Source: CAWIJJ01 sp963836405 (GTDB lineage: Bacteria > Acidobacteriota > Terriglobia > Bryobacterales > Bryobacteraceae). From it: a stretch of 64,000 nucleotides of DNA. Position numbers and translations under genes: made by a program. The notes under the pieces are model-generated. The model searched no databases. It saw only the letters and a list, made by a program, of their open reading frames with translations, and was not told the origin of the DNA. The stretch spans positions 150,787 to 214,786 of the forward strand of contig CAWIJL010000011.1 of assembly GCA_963836405.1 (NCBI GenBank), in the 5' to 3' direction. Shown piece by piece: positions 17,402 to 26,292 of the stretch; positions within the stretch are counted from its first letter, which is position 1; every line of letters starts with the position of its first letter.

Positions 17402-17683
17402 TGGTTTACAGGCGCAATCGCCCAATACGAAAAGGCCATGATCGTAGCGAAGCTCCGAGGAGCACGGCAACGCATGAAGGCGAAAACCGGAAGGTGCGAG
17501 GGCCGGAAGCCGTTCGGATACTACGAAGGTGAAACCGCCGTGTTGGATCGCATGAAGGCCCTCCGGGAAACGGGCATGGGCTTTGATCGCATCGCAGAGG
17601 TGCTGAACGCCGAAGGTCTGAAGCCCCGCACTGGTGCGCAATGGTGGGGCAAGACGGTAAACAACATTGTTTCCGCGCAATAG
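17402..17683 (+). pseudogene. Serine resolvase remnant, C-terminal part
   Basis: The frame contains the end of a resolvase catalytic domain and its hinge (AIAQYEKAMIVAKLRGARQR, GRCEGRKPFGYYEG) and a recombinase-type helical part (ALRETGMGFDRIAEVLNAEG, then TGAQWWGKTVNNIV). The N-terminus with the catalytic Ser and most downstream domains are missing. Upstream codons in the same frame are unrelated. A decayed fragment. Confidence 0.7.
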
Positions 17684-18177
17684 GCGCGGAATGCGCGGTC
17701 ATGGTGACAGATGGTGACAAAACGGCGGAACGGAGGGCCGAAAACAAAAACTGTCACCATCCGCAAGTTAGTGTTTCCAAAGAACCGCTTCGGCGCGAAA
17801 AACATTTTTATTATGGCTCCATGTGGGTTCCGAACCCTTCCGAAGCCTCGTCTCTATTGGCGAACGTGCGTAGTCTCTACGCAGAGTACCCGCAACGCTG
17901 ACAACGTGACAAACAGCGTTCCGAACGAAAACGGGGGCGAACGCCAGAAACCCCAACATATTGTGGTATTGCGCGGTCGGAGCGGACAACGCCGCATTGC
18001 GCCTGAGAGAAGTCCGCGCCTTTGCGCATTAAATTAAGACGGACCTCCGACCGTAGAGCCTACGTGTTCCCATCTGGGCGTAGTAGATTCGGAGAAAAAG
18101 AGGGGATGGAAGGAAAGAATGATACCTGATAGCATGGGCCTTCCGAAGAGGCCCAGGATCATTTCCGGAGTTGACGC
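17684..18177. other. Region without recognisable gene
   Basis: About 490 bp between the resolvase remnant and the zinc-ribbon membrane protein. A weak inverted pair built on GGTGACA/TGTCACC lies at about 17702-17760. No coding region of convincing composition or RNA gene was recognised. A CCGGAG Shine-Dalgarno at its end precedes the next gene. Confidence 0.5.
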
Positions 18178-18846
18178 GTGACTTGTCCAGCGTGTGGTAT
18201 CGAAAATCCGCCATCGGCTCAATATTGCGATTGCGGGCATGAATTCGTGCCGGGTACGAAGCCGAAGGAGTTGGCCCCAACGCAACCTTCGGGTACGTGG
18301 TGTCCGAAGTGTAAAATGTTCAACCCGGCAGCAAACCAGTTTTGCGGTAAGTGCGGGGCGGCAATGCAGAAGAGAGCGTCGCCAGCGTTGATCGGCTGTT
18401 TGGGTTTGATCGGTATCGTAGTCTTGATCGGAGTTTTCAGCAGTAGCAGCAACAGCGACAGGGGAGCGAGTCCGTCAGGCACGAGTTCATCAACCCCAGC
18501 CTATACACCCCCAGCCTATACACCCCCAGCCTATACACCCCCACCCGAACGCCCCGAAGCGAAGGTATCCATCAAAAAATGGAATTGGACGAAGGGTGGC
18601 TTCGATACGATCATGAAGGGCACGTTTACGATTCGCAATGACAACGATTATGCCGTCAAGGACATCAGGATCGGATGTGAGCTTTCCGCGAACAGCGGAA
18701 CTACGATTGATTCTGTCGACGAGACGATCTATGACTCAATTCCGGCAAACAACTCCAGGACGTTTCGTGCAGTGAGCATGGGATTCGTTCGCAGCCAAAC
18801 ATCCCGCGCTGGGTGCCAGATTAGGGGCGTCGTGAAAACCTACTGA
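18178..18846 (+). CDS. Membrane protein with two zinc ribbons and PAYTP repeats
   Basis: The GTG start at 18178 follows CCGGAG by about 8 bp. Residues 1-25 form a zinc ribbon (CPACG...YCDCGHEF) and residues 42-62 a second (CPKCK...FCGKCG). A transmembrane segment is at about 70-88 (ALIGCLGLIGIVVLIGVF). A Ser/Gly/Pro linker with three near-perfect 15-nt repeats encodes PAYTP (about 105-120). The C-terminal ~100 residues are a beta-rich domain (KVSIKKWNWTKGGFDTIMKG, IRNDNDYAVKDIRIGCEL) of the FxLYD type found in extracytoplasmic proteins. Predicted to be anchored with the zinc ribbons in the cytoplasm. The function is unknown. Confidence 0.75.
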   Translation: MTCPACGIENPPSAQYCDCGHEFVPGTKPKELAPTQPSGTWCPKCKMFNPAANQFCGKCGAAMQKRASPALIGCLGLIGIVVLIGVFSSSSNSDRGASPSGTSSSTPAYTPPAYTPPAYTPPPERPEAKVSIKKWNWTKGGFDTIMKGTFTIRNDNDYAVKDIRIGCELSANSGTTIDSVDETIYDSIPANNSRTFRAVSMGFVRSQTSRAGCQIRGVVKTY

Positions 18847-18958
18847 GGGGATTCATCGCGAAAGCACGTGACAGAGCATGAGTTGGCGATTCCGCAAATC
18901 CTTCAAAGTCTTGCCGGGCGGAACTTGTCAATGACTTTGAGACACCTGCCCGCATAAA

Positions 18959-19372
18959 TTAGTGTTGTTCCTGTTCGCTCGCCATCGGCGTGGGCGGCGG
19001 GTTGATCCATACCGCGGTCGGTCGCTCCGGTGGTCGGGGGTACACCCGAACGAAGCGTTCGGGATTCCGCTGGAAAGCCTGGGTGAGAACAGCCTGGCGT
19101 TGGGCCATGATATCGTCGGCCCGGCCATGGTGGAGCACTTCGGGCGTGAGCAGGCCGATGCCGCTGTGATGGTGCTCGGTGTTGTACCAGGGGAAAAAGA
19201 CATGGCAGAAGGCGCGAGCGTCCTGAATCGAGCCAAACCGTTCGGGGAACTGCGGCCGGTACTTCAGGGTCTTGAACTGGCTTTCCGAGAACGGGTTGTC
19301 ATCGGAGACGTGCGGGCGACTGTGAGTCTTGGTGACGCCCAAGTCGGCCAGGAGCAAGGCGACTGGCTTAGA
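18959..19372 (-). pseudogene. IS3 transposase orfB, 3' half
   Basis: It encodes the end of the rve integrase core: LLADLGVTKTHSRPHVSDDNPFSES (with the Asp-Asn-Pro region preceding the catalytic Glu in FSESQFKTLKYRPQFP), then FFPWYNTEHHHSGIGLLTPE. It joins to the 5' half at 21325-21931 across the IS1634-like insertion through TSKPVALLLADLG. Confidence 0.88.
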
Positions 19373-21324
19373 CCGAAGTTCCCGCTCTTTTTGACGCTAT
19401 TTTCCGCGTAAGGCCTTGAAAGAGTTGCGGATTGGGGATTTTGCTCATGCCGTTGTGTACCCATGTAAATAAGATATATTGATCTTGTATTGCCGATACT
19501 ATAGCTGTATCATTGACCCATGTACGTCGAGTCCGTCCCCAACCGCAACTCCCCTCCCGCCATCCTCCTCCGCGAGTCCGTCCGCATCGGCGCTAAAGTC
19601 CATAAGCGAACCCTCGCGAATCTCTCCTCCTGGCCCGCCACCCAGGTCGACCTTCTACGCCGCGTCCTCAAAGGCGAAGATCTGGTCGCCCGCGATCAAG
19701 CCCTCCAGATCGTCCGATCTCTTCCTCATGGACATGTCGCCGCTGTCCTCGGCACTCTGCGCCATCTCGGTGTACTCGATCTCCTCTCGCGTACTCACGA
19801 GCCGGAACGCGATCTGGTTTGCGCCCTCATCGCTGCCCGCATCCTCGACCCGCGGTCCAAACTGGCCACCGCTCGCGGCCTGGAACAGGAGACTGCATCC
19901 AGTTCCCTGGCCGAGTCGCTCCATTTGACCGCCGCCACCGCCGATGATTTGTACGAAGCCATGGATTGGTTGCTACCGCGGCAGCAACGCATCGAGCAGG
20001 CTCTGGCAAAACGCCACCTGTCCGACGGTTGTCTGGTGCTCTATGATGTGACCTCGACTTACTTTGAGGGCCACCACTGCCCGCTGGCTCGCTTCGGCCC
20101 CTCGCGCGACGAGCGCAGTGGCAACCCGCAAATCGTTTGCGGCCTACTCACCAATGCCGAAGGCTGTCCCATCGCCGTAGAGGTTTTCCCGGGCAACACT
20201 GCCGATCCCAAGACGGTCGCCGCGCAAGTGCTTAAATTGCGCCAGCGTTTTGGTCTTCAGCGGTTGGTCCTGGTGGGCGATCGTGGCATGCTGACCAGCG
20301 CTCGCATTCGCGAGGATCTCCAGCCCGTTGCCGGCATCGAGTGGATTACCGCGTTACGCGCACCGGCCATCAAGAAACTGGCGACCGATGGCGCGCTGCA
20401 ACTATCCCTGTTCGATCAGACGGATCTGGCGGAAATTACTCACTCCGCCTTTCCGGGCGAACGTCTGATCGCCTGTCGGAATCCGTTGTTAGCCGTCGAA
20501 CGTTCGCGCAAGCGAGCAGAGTTATTGGCAGCCACCGAAAAGGAGTTAGAGAAGGTAAAGGCCGCGACCAAACGGAAGGGTCGCCCGCTGCGCGGCACGG
20601 AACGGATCGCCGTCGCGGTCGGTAAGGCGCTGGGACATTACAAGATGGCAAAGCACTTTCACTATCGCATCCGCAAAAACGGATTCACCTACGAGCGCAA
20701 CCAGACGAGCATCGATCGGGAATCCGCATTGGATGGGATCTATGTCATCCGCACCACCGTCCCAACGGCATCGGCGTCCAGCGAGCAGGCCGTCCGTCAC
20801 TACAAAGAGTTATCCAACGTCGAGCGTGCATTTCGCAGTCTGAAGAGCGTGGACCTCAAGATCCGGCCGATCCATCATCATTTAGAGGAACGCGTGTGTG
20901 CGCACGTGTTCCTCTGCATGCTGGCGTATTATGCCGAGTGGCACATGCGTCGGGCGCTGGCGCCGATGCTGTTTGACGATCAAGAGCCGGAGACCGGCGA
21001 GGCGTTGCGCCTTTCGGTTCTGGCGCCCGCACGACGATCTCCTTCGGCCGAGGACAAAGCGCAGAGTCAGCGCACTGCCGACGGCACGCCCGTACACAGC
21101 TTTCAAACTCTCCTCCAGGATCTCCGCACCGTGGCCCTCAACACCGTTCAGATGGGCGAAGAAACATGCCAGATGGTCACTGCCCCTACTGCCGTACAGC
21201 AGCGCGCTTTCGACCTCCTGAAGGTCCACTGCAGAGCGTAGTGTGCCCAGTGGGTTGCAGTCCTTCTGGGCGGCATTTCCCGCGTAATCAGGCACTTCCC
21301 GCTCATCGAGAGCGGGAACGTCGG
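19373..21324 (+). mobile_element. IS1634-like element inserted in the IS3 orfB
   Basis: The ends CCGAAGTTCCCGCTC (19373 on) and the complement of CCGACGTTCCCGCTC (ending at 21324) are flanked by the 6-bp direct repeat CTTAGA (19367-19372 and 21325-21330). A 5-6 bp duplication fits IS1634. One transposase gene, apparently intact. Confidence 0.9.
19520..21241 (+). CDS. IS1634-family transposase
   Basis: A 573-residue protein starting MYVESVPNRNSPPAILLRES, a typical IS1634 N-terminus. Catalytic Asp in LVLYDVTSTYFEG (about 177), Asp in LVGDRGM (about 254) and Glu in NVERAFRSLKSVDLKIRPI (about 435). The C-terminal helical tail ends near VQQRAFDLLKV. The gene is complete, with ATG at 19520. It is clearly different in sequence from the one at 3325-5031. 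Confidence 0.91.
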   Translation: MYVESVPNRNSPPAILLRESVRIGAKVHKRTLANLSSWPATQVDLLRRVLKGEDLVARDQALQIVRSLPHGHVAAVLGTLRHLGVLDLLSRTHEPERDLVCALIAARILDPRSKLATARGLEQETASSSLAESLHLTAATADDLYEAMDWLLPRQQRIEQALAKRHLSDGCLVLYDVTSTYFEGHHCPLARFGPSRDERSGNPQIVCGLLTNAEGCPIAVEVFPGNTADPKTVAAQVLKLRQRFGLQRLVLVGDRGMLTSARIREDLQPVAGIEWITALRAPAIKKLATDGALQLSLFDQTDLAEITHSAFPGERLIACRNPLLAVERSRKRAELLAATEKELEKVKAATKRKGRPLRGTERIAVAVGKALGHYKMAKHFHYRIRKNGFTYERNQTSIDRESALDGIYVIRTTVPTASASSEQAVRHYKELSNVERAFRSLKSVDLKIRPIHHHLEERVCAHVFLCMLAYYAEWHMRRALAPMLFDDQEPETGEALRLSVLAPARRSPSAEDKAQSQRTADGTPVHSFQTLLQDLRTVALNTVQMGEETCQMVTAPTAVQQRAFDLLKVHCRA

Positions 21325-21931
21325 CTTAGAGGTCATGGAGGTGCCGCGATCGGCGTGGATCGTTGAGCTGATCGGGGACGATGTTCTGTTTGCGGCAGGT
21401 CTCGCCGATCAGCCGCTTGGCCAGTTCGGCGCTCTCGCGTTCGGCGACCATCCAGCCGACGACATAACGGCTGAAGATGTCCAGGATGACGTAGAGGTAG
21501 AAGTAGGTCCATTTGACCGGCCCGAGCAACTTGGTGATGTCCCAACTCCAGACCTGGTTGGGGCCGGTGGCCAGAAGTTGCGGTTTTTGGTAGTTGGATG
21601 GCGGAGTTGATCGCGGCGTTCGCGGACCTCGCCGGCCTGCTTCCAGGATGCGGTACATGGTGCGGATCGAGCAAAGGTAGATGCCTTCGTCCAGCAGAGT
21701 GGCGTAGACCTCGGCCGGGGCCTTGTCCCGGGAGCGCTCCGAATTCAGGATCTCCAGGACCCGCTGCTGTTCGACGGGAGCCAGGGTGCGGGGGGCCGCC
21801 GGCGAGGGGCCTCTGGAGCAGTCGGCTCGCTGGGGTGGAAGGTGGCGGTACAGCGAAGCCCGCGGCACGTTGAGGGCGCGACAGGCGGCCGCCCGGCCCA
21901 CCTTCTGGCCGAGCTGGTGGGCGGCAGTCAT
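21325..21931 (-). pseudogene. IS3 transposase orfB, 5' half, frameshifted
   Basis: It starts MTAAHQLGQKVGRAAACRAL, with the helix-turn-helix pre-domain (ASLYRH, RVLEILNSERSRDKAPAEVYATLLDEG), then the core VWSWDITKLLGPVKW (first Asp) and FSRYVVGWMVAERES. At about 21362-21366 one extra base shifts the frame; without it the sequence reads STIHADRGTSMTSKP, the expected second Asp region. The ATG overlaps the orfA stop (ATGA) when orfA is read in the shifted frame. Confidence 0.85.
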
Positions 21932-22448
21932 GAGTTCGCCTCGCCGCTCTTGACCTCCGGCGGCGAGATCCCCAGCAGGGCCGATACTTTTTTTGCACGT
22001 CGATGATGAGCTCGGCCTGTTCGAGGCGCCGGCTTAGATGGGCGACTTGGGCATGCAGGCGATGGTTCTCATCCGCCAGCGGGTTAGCCGTAGATTTGCG
22101 GCCGCGCTTTTTGGGCGTCAAGGCATCCAGTTCGCCTTGCTCCTTTTGACGCCGCCAGGTCGTGAGATGGGACGAATACAACCCCTCGCGGCGCAGCAAA
22201 GCGCCGATCGCGCCATCGTCGCGGCAGGCCTCGGCTTGGGCTACGATCGAGCGCTTGTACTCGGCCGTGAACTGCCGGCGCTTCGGCTTCTCCGGAACCT
22301 CCGGGTCGGGGATGGGGACCGGCACGGCGCCGCCGGAGTTGGCAGCTCCTCCGCTCCGATCGGGCTTGCTACGCTCGCCCTCCCTGCGCTGCGGAGCCGC
22401 CAACTCCGCCTGTTGGACCGGCAACTGCTTGAGATTCGATTTGAGCAC
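21928..22448 (-). pseudogene. IS3 orfA (HTH and leucine zipper) with a run of seven A
   Basis: It encodes the IS3 helix-turn-helix (QFTAEYKRSIVAQAEACRDD, LLRREGLYSSHLTTWRRQ) and a coiled coil (LADENHRLHAQVAHLSRRLEQAELIIDVQKK). At 21988-21994 the mRNA strand has seven A. Continuing in frame gives an unnatural Arg-rich tail, whereas a -1 slip at A_AAA_AAG gives VSALLGISPPEVKSGEANS and a stop overlapping orfB. It is therefore either a slippery site or a one-base deletion. Confidence 0.75.
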
Positions 22449-22666
22449 TGAACATGGATACTTTCTCCGCCCTCTACAGTAATTGACGGCGGGGAAGGTG
22501 TCTCAGTCATATTGGCACAGAGGGGCGCGCTCTCGTAGCGCGTACTGGCGGTGCGTGCTTTCGGTATTCTCGAAGACTTGGCGCAGTGTCGACTGGCGCA
22601 CGTAGAGGTATGCAAGTCGTGACAGATGCGCGGTCGTGACCTTCTGATGAGCTTCGCTGTTCATCA

Positions 22667-23032
22667 TCAGCGATATCCCTCCCGTAATGCTTGGTTCGCG
22701 CCAGGGCGAGTCGAAAGGACCAGACTGGCTAATAGCCTTGTGATCTCAGGACGCACGCTCGGGAACCACACGGACGTAGCGTTCGTTTGTGGGGAACGTT
22801 CATACGGTGAAGGTTCCGTGGTTTCAACCGCATGCGGCGGAAGCGTCGTCCGAAGGACCGTTTCCACCGTCCTGAGCCATCCGGGCATGCCTTCGCTCAG
22901 GAACAAGGCTAAACCAACACCGCGTGGTTGGCCACGAACCACAGTCCCAGAGGAACCGATCACCTGGAAGCGAAGCAACTCGTATTGCACGGTGTACTGC
23001 GCGAAATCGATTCTTGTGGCTGTAACGATCAT
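22667..23032 (-). CDS. Conserved small protein coupled to the HTH gene
   Basis: A 121-residue protein whose ATG overlaps the TGA of the upstream HTH gene (ATGA), indicating coupling. The core (DFAQYTVQYELLRFQVIGSS, GLALFLSEGMPGWLRTV, and a C-terminal LLASLVLSTRPG) matches a small family I recognise as a usual companion of this HTH protein in mobile elements. No catalytic motif. The function is unknown; a partner of the HTH protein is likely. Confidence 0.68.
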   Translation of the reverse strand: MIVTATRIDFAQYTVQYELLRFQVIGSSGTVVRGQPRGVGLALFLSEGMPGWLRTVETVLRTTLPPHAVETTEPSPYERSPQTNATSVWFPSVRPEITRLLASLVLSTRPGANQALREGYR

Positions 23033-23511
23033 CGGCGTTTTTTTTCCGCCTGCAGAAAAGGACGCAGCCGCCGCAGGATACTGCGCGGATGCACCTCGAG
23101 GCCAAACCGCTGCCGCAAAAGGGCCACCAACTCCTCGCCTTTGAGCATCCGTCTAGCATCTGGTATAGCCTCGACGAGGACAGCCATTGCTTCCTCGTTG
23201 AGCTTGTGGGGCTGTTTCGGTCCGCGCTTACGTGGCAGCAAGCCCGGTAGCCCCTCCTTCTGGAACAAAGCTTGAGTGACATAGAAGACTGGCCGCGAGA
23301 AACCGAAGGCTTGGGCCGCCTCCACTACCGCGAGACCTTCCGTCTGGACGCTGCGCAGCATCTCGTACTTGACCTGCACCAGATCGTTCGGATCGAAGAA
23401 TGCGCTGTCTCGAAAGAGAGGATCGGTGACAGTTTCGGGATGAGGGTGGCCGGCGGCCTGTGCGCTCAAGGTTTGCCGACGTCGTACACGCTGGCGGGAA
23501 TCATTAGCCAT
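23029..23511 (-). CDS. Helix-turn-helix protein of a recombinase element
   Basis: A 160-residue protein with FFDPNDLVQVKYEMLRSVQTEG, a helix-turn-helix (AVVEAAQAFGFSRPVFYVTQ), the linker LLPRKRGPKQPHKL and a second winged part (LLRQRFGLEVHPRSILRRLR). It resembles the DNA-binding halves of IS630-like transposases without the catalytic domain. Such stand-alone proteins accompany serine-recombinase elements. It is coupled to the 121-aa gene and divergent from the 531-aa gene at 23625; the ~110-bp gap probably holds both promoters. Confidence 0.75.
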   Translation of the reverse strand: MANDSRQRVRRRQTLSAQAAGHPHPETVTDPLFRDSAFFDPNDLVQVKYEMLRSVQTEGLAVVEAAQAFGFSRPVFYVTQALFQKEGLPGLLPRKRGPKQPHKLNEEAMAVLVEAIPDARRMLKGEELVALLRQRFGLEVHPRSILRRLRPFLQAEKKRR

Positions 23512-23624
23512 CTATGTATTTATAATTATGTGACTGACTGTCCGCCAAAGCAATAGAAAACTAGCGAGGTCTTCGACCTCAAACCGACGAGCGTACGTCC
23601 GAATCATTTCGTAAAATCCTGAGA

Positions 23625-25220
23625 ATGGCGACAATCCCGGAATTATTGGACGGGCACATCACACTGGAAGTGGAGTGCCTGGATCGACTCTACCTAAACG
23701 GCTACATCGGCAAACTGGCGACAGGAGGGGGACTGATGTGGTTCATGCGAGGCCAGTTGGGGAAACCGGTTCCTTCGCCGGCGGTTCTCGGGCAGATCTC
23801 GGAACGCTTCCGTGAGGCGGTGAAAACACAAGCGGAGCGCGACCACATTCCGATTTACCAGTTCGACCACAAAGAGAAGAAGGACGACATCGCCAATGAG
23901 ATTCGACGGCAACGGCCAGTGCGGGATGAGATCGTCTTCATCGGGGTCGCGCAGGAGAAGGCCAAGGCGTTCAACGGGAAGAAGGTGAACGGGCAGTTCG
24001 AGTTCAACCGGGACAAGACCGTCTACGTCAACCACTACTATTTTTACATCGAGGATCAGGATTTCGGCCCCTTGTTTCTCAAGGTATGCAGCTACGCGCC
24101 GTGGAGCACGAAGTTGTGTCTCAACGGGCACGAGTGGGCCAAACGGCAATTGGAGAAGAGGAAGATCACCTACGAGGCGTTGGATAACGGATTCCTATCC
24201 TGCACCGCACCCGAGCAACTGCAACAGATCTGCGATTCCTTGGGGCCCCAAGACATCGACCGGGTCTTCCGCAAGTGGTTGAAGCGGATTCCATTGCCTT
24301 TGCGACCGCAGGACCGGGAAGCGGGCTACGACTGGGATCTGTCGATCTGGCAGATGGAGGTCAGCTTGACGCAGATCTTCGACCGTCCACTGCGGGGACG
24401 TGAGTTCTTTGAAGAAATCATTCGCGACAATCTGGATCTGGGTCGGCCGGACCGCGTACAGTTGGTCTTTGATCGGGTGGTGACGAAGAAAACGCCCGGG
24501 CAGTTCCGTACGCGCGTGATACAGGATGGCGTGCATCCCAGCCTGCACATCGAATACAAGAACTTCGATCTCAAACAGTACTTCAAAGAAGGTCGCGGCT
24601 GCCGGACCGAGGGGACGTTCCGGAATCCGAATGACTTTGGCGTGAACAAAGGACTGAGCAATCTGCCGTATCTACAGCAGATCGGCCGACAGATCAACCG
24701 GCGCTTGCTGGAAGTCGAACGCGTCAGCCACAACAGCGGCTTGAGCGGCGACAGCATCCAACGTGTGGTGCAACCTGCCGTGACCGAGGACGGCAAAAAG
24801 GCTCCGGGGTTGAAATTCGGTCAACCGAGAGTGATGGCACTGATGCTGGCGCTCACCATGTTCCATCACTTGATCGATGGCTTTCGCAACCACGACCTCA
24901 GACAACAGGTGGCCGATCTACTGGGCGTCACGCTGAGCGAGTACAGTCCTGGGCAGATGACGTACGACCTGCGACGCCTTCGGCTGAAAGGACTGATTTA
25001 CCGTCCTCCCAAAACCAACCGCTATATCATCACGCCGTACGGCTGGAAAGTAGCGCGGCTGTTCTCCAGACTGGAGGGGCGAGTCTTCCGACCCGCCATG
25101 GCGATGTTCACTGCCAATGACGCGGTTCTCCCATTCCCCTTGCGCCAATCACTCGACCGCGTCGACGCGGAACTGGACTTGCTGATCTATCAGGCTTTTC
25201 CCCTGCTCAAAGCAAGCTAA
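23625..25220 (+). CDS. Conserved 531-aa protein of unknown function with a C-terminal winged-helix-like part
   Basis: The protein starts MATIPELLDGHITLEVECLD. It contains MWFMRGQLGKPVPSP, DEIVFIGVAQEK, a segment VYVNHYYFYIEDQDFGPLF followed by KVCSYAPWSTKLCLNGHEWA, LRGREFFEEIIRDNLDLGRP and RRLLEVERVSHNSGLSGDS. The C-terminal ~150 residues look like a winged helix (MTYDLRRLRLKGLIYRPPKTNRY, ITPYGWKVA). I recognise it as a widespread family of unknown role usually found near recombinases and HTH proteins. Dense conserved Asp/Glu/His/Asn residues would fit an enzyme, but no known catalytic motif is visible. It stands between divergent accessory genes. Confidence 0.75.
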   Translation: MATIPELLDGHITLEVECLDRLYLNGYIGKLATGGGLMWFMRGQLGKPVPSPAVLGQISERFREAVKTQAERDHIPIYQFDHKEKKDDIANEIRRQRPVRDEIVFIGVAQEKAKAFNGKKVNGQFEFNRDKTVYVNHYYFYIEDQDFGPLFLKVCSYAPWSTKLCLNGHEWAKRQLEKRKITYEALDNGFLSCTAPEQLQQICDSLGPQDIDRVFRKWLKRIPLPLRPQDREAGYDWDLSIWQMEVSLTQIFDRPLRGREFFEEIIRDNLDLGRPDRVQLVFDRVVTKKTPGQFRTRVIQDGVHPSLHIEYKNFDLKQYFKEGRGCRTEGTFRNPNDFGVNKGLSNLPYLQQIGRQINRRLLEVERVSHNSGLSGDSIQRVVQPAVTEDGKKAPGLKFGQPRVMALMLALTMFHHLIDGFRNHDLRQQVADLLGVTLSEYSPGQMTYDLRRLRLKGLIYRPPKTNRYIITPYGWKVARLFSRLEGRVFRPAMAMFTANDAVLPFPLRQSLDRVDAELDLLIYQAFPLLKAS

Positions 25221-25248
25221 AAACTTGACACTTTCAGATAGAACTCAT

Positions 25249-25392
25249 TTACATCAGACGGCTAGAGGGCAAGCGCATCATGGTCTCGATATTATCGATA
25301 TAAGCCTGATCGAGCTCTACGTAAGCCAACATGCGCAGAAAGCTCACGCGCACATCATTATCAGGACAAATCGCACAAAGTTTGCCTGACAT
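25249..25392 (-). CDS. Small 47-aa protein coupled to the DUF5372 gene
   Basis: The ATG at 25392 overlaps the TAA of the DUF5372 frame (TAATG), with GGAAGGAG upstream, giving a 47-residue protein MSGKLCAICPDNDVRVSFLR... ending at 25249. Position and size match the 60-70 aa proteins that follow the DUF5372-like genes in the two serine-recombinase elements, so this is probably the same module with its recombinase lost. Confidence 0.6.
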   Translation of the reverse strand: MSGKLCAICPDNDVRVSFLRMLAYVELDQAYIDNIETMMRLPSSRLM

Positions 25393-25625
25393 TATGTAAC
25401 GCTCCTTCCGGCCACTTGTCCGTCGATCAATCCGCGCAACTGGCGCATCAGATCGGCGCGGAAGAAAGCGCGTCCCGCGCCGACTGTCACCAGCGGATCG
25501 GGCATACGAACGTCTGTCCATTCGACCGGCAGCGTGCGCAGTCGTCCGGTCACGTCCAGATACGACACACGGTCCCCGCCCCAGTTGTTGCGCACAGCCA
25601 GGTCTTCGAAGGACTGCCCCTTCAA
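25392..25625 (-). CDS. DUF5372-like protein, start uncertain
   Basis: The frame shows the DUF5372 pattern HPFHPLKGQSFED, NNWGGDRVSYLD, LPVEWTDVRMPDP and the hydrophobic RADLMRQLRGLI. The HPFHPLKGQ part lies upstream of the first standard start codon (25625) in an open frame that reaches about 25690 without ATG or GTG, so the true N-terminus is uncertain and may have been lost at the junction with the istA remnant. DUF5372 proteins are short companions of recombinases in mobile elements; their role is unknown. Confidence 0.65.
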   Translation of the reverse strand: MKGQSFEDLAVRNNWGGDRVSYLDVTGRLRTLPVEWTDVRMPDPLVTVGAGRAFFRADLMRQLRGLIDGQVAGRSVT

Positions 25626-25699
25626 CGGATGGAACGGATGCGTGACCGTGAAAACTTGTATTCCACCCTCAACACCGTCTGCAATGCGCGCTTTTTGCC

Positions 25700-26292
25700 A
25701 AAGCTAAGGCGGAGGTTGGCGTTCAGGTGGTCCAACGCTGGATTGTGGCCGCCCTGCGCAAGCGCAAGTTCTTCTCCCTGGAGGAAGTAAACCAGGCGAT
25801 CGCCGAGCTGCTGGTGCGGCTGAATGAGCGGCCGTTCCGAAAGCGGCTGGGCAGCCGGGCCACGCTGTTCGCGCACAACTGGACCGGCCAGCGCTGAAGG
25901 CGCTGCCGGCCACGCGGTTCCAGTTCGGAGAATGGCAAACTGCGCGCGTTAACCTCGACTATCACGTCGAGGTCAAGCGGCATTTCTTCAGCGTGCCGTA
26001 CGCGCTGGTGCACCAGGAAGTGGATGTCCACCTGACGGCCGAGACGGTGGAGTTCTCCATCGTGGAGTGCGCGTGGCCTCGCATATCCGATCCGACGTGC
26101 CCGGAAAAGCGACGACCCTGGACGAACACCGCCCCAAGGCGCACCAGCGGTACCTGAATCGTACGCCCTCGCGACTCATTGAAGAGGCCCAGCAGGTAGG
26201 GCCCTCGACCGGTCAACTGGTGGAAGCCATCCTGGGGGCCAAGCGCCACCCAGAGCAGGGCTATCGGTCTTGTCTGGGGATTCTGCGTGTCA
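25700..26292 (+). pseudogene. istA remnant (IS21 type C), 3' part with frameshift
   Basis: It begins exactly around the third catalytic residue of an IstA, KAKAEVGVQVVQRW, and continues with RKFFSLEEVNQAIAELLVRLNERPF. A frame change near 25890 follows, then LPATRFQFGEWQTARVNLDYHVEVK and, after another change near 26065, EHRPKAHQRYL, VGPSTGQLVEAILGAKRHPEQGYRSCLGILR. The N-terminal half is absent: the DUF5372 module abuts at its 5' side and IS21-B at its 3' side. Non-functional. Confidence 0.8.

Larger units (their letters stand above)
18938..22505 (-). mobile_element. IS3-like element, split by an IS1634-like element
   Basis: The ends TGAGACACCTGCCCGC (18938 on) and the complement of TGAGACACCTTCCCCGC (ending at 22505) are IS3-type inverted repeats. 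Between them are orfA (21928-22448), the first half of orfB (to 21325) and the second half of orfB (19372-18959) on the minus strand. No clear target duplication could be set. The element is disabled by the insertion and by frameshifts. Confidence 0.85.

Noticed and set aside
17684..18177. A tRNA or other RNA gene suggested by GC-rich paired segments
   Set aside because: No cloverleaf, anticodon loop or TTC motif in correct spacing could be built.
18490..18545. Short CRISPR-like direct repeats
   Set aside because: They are contiguous 15-nt coding repeats (PAYTP) without spacers.
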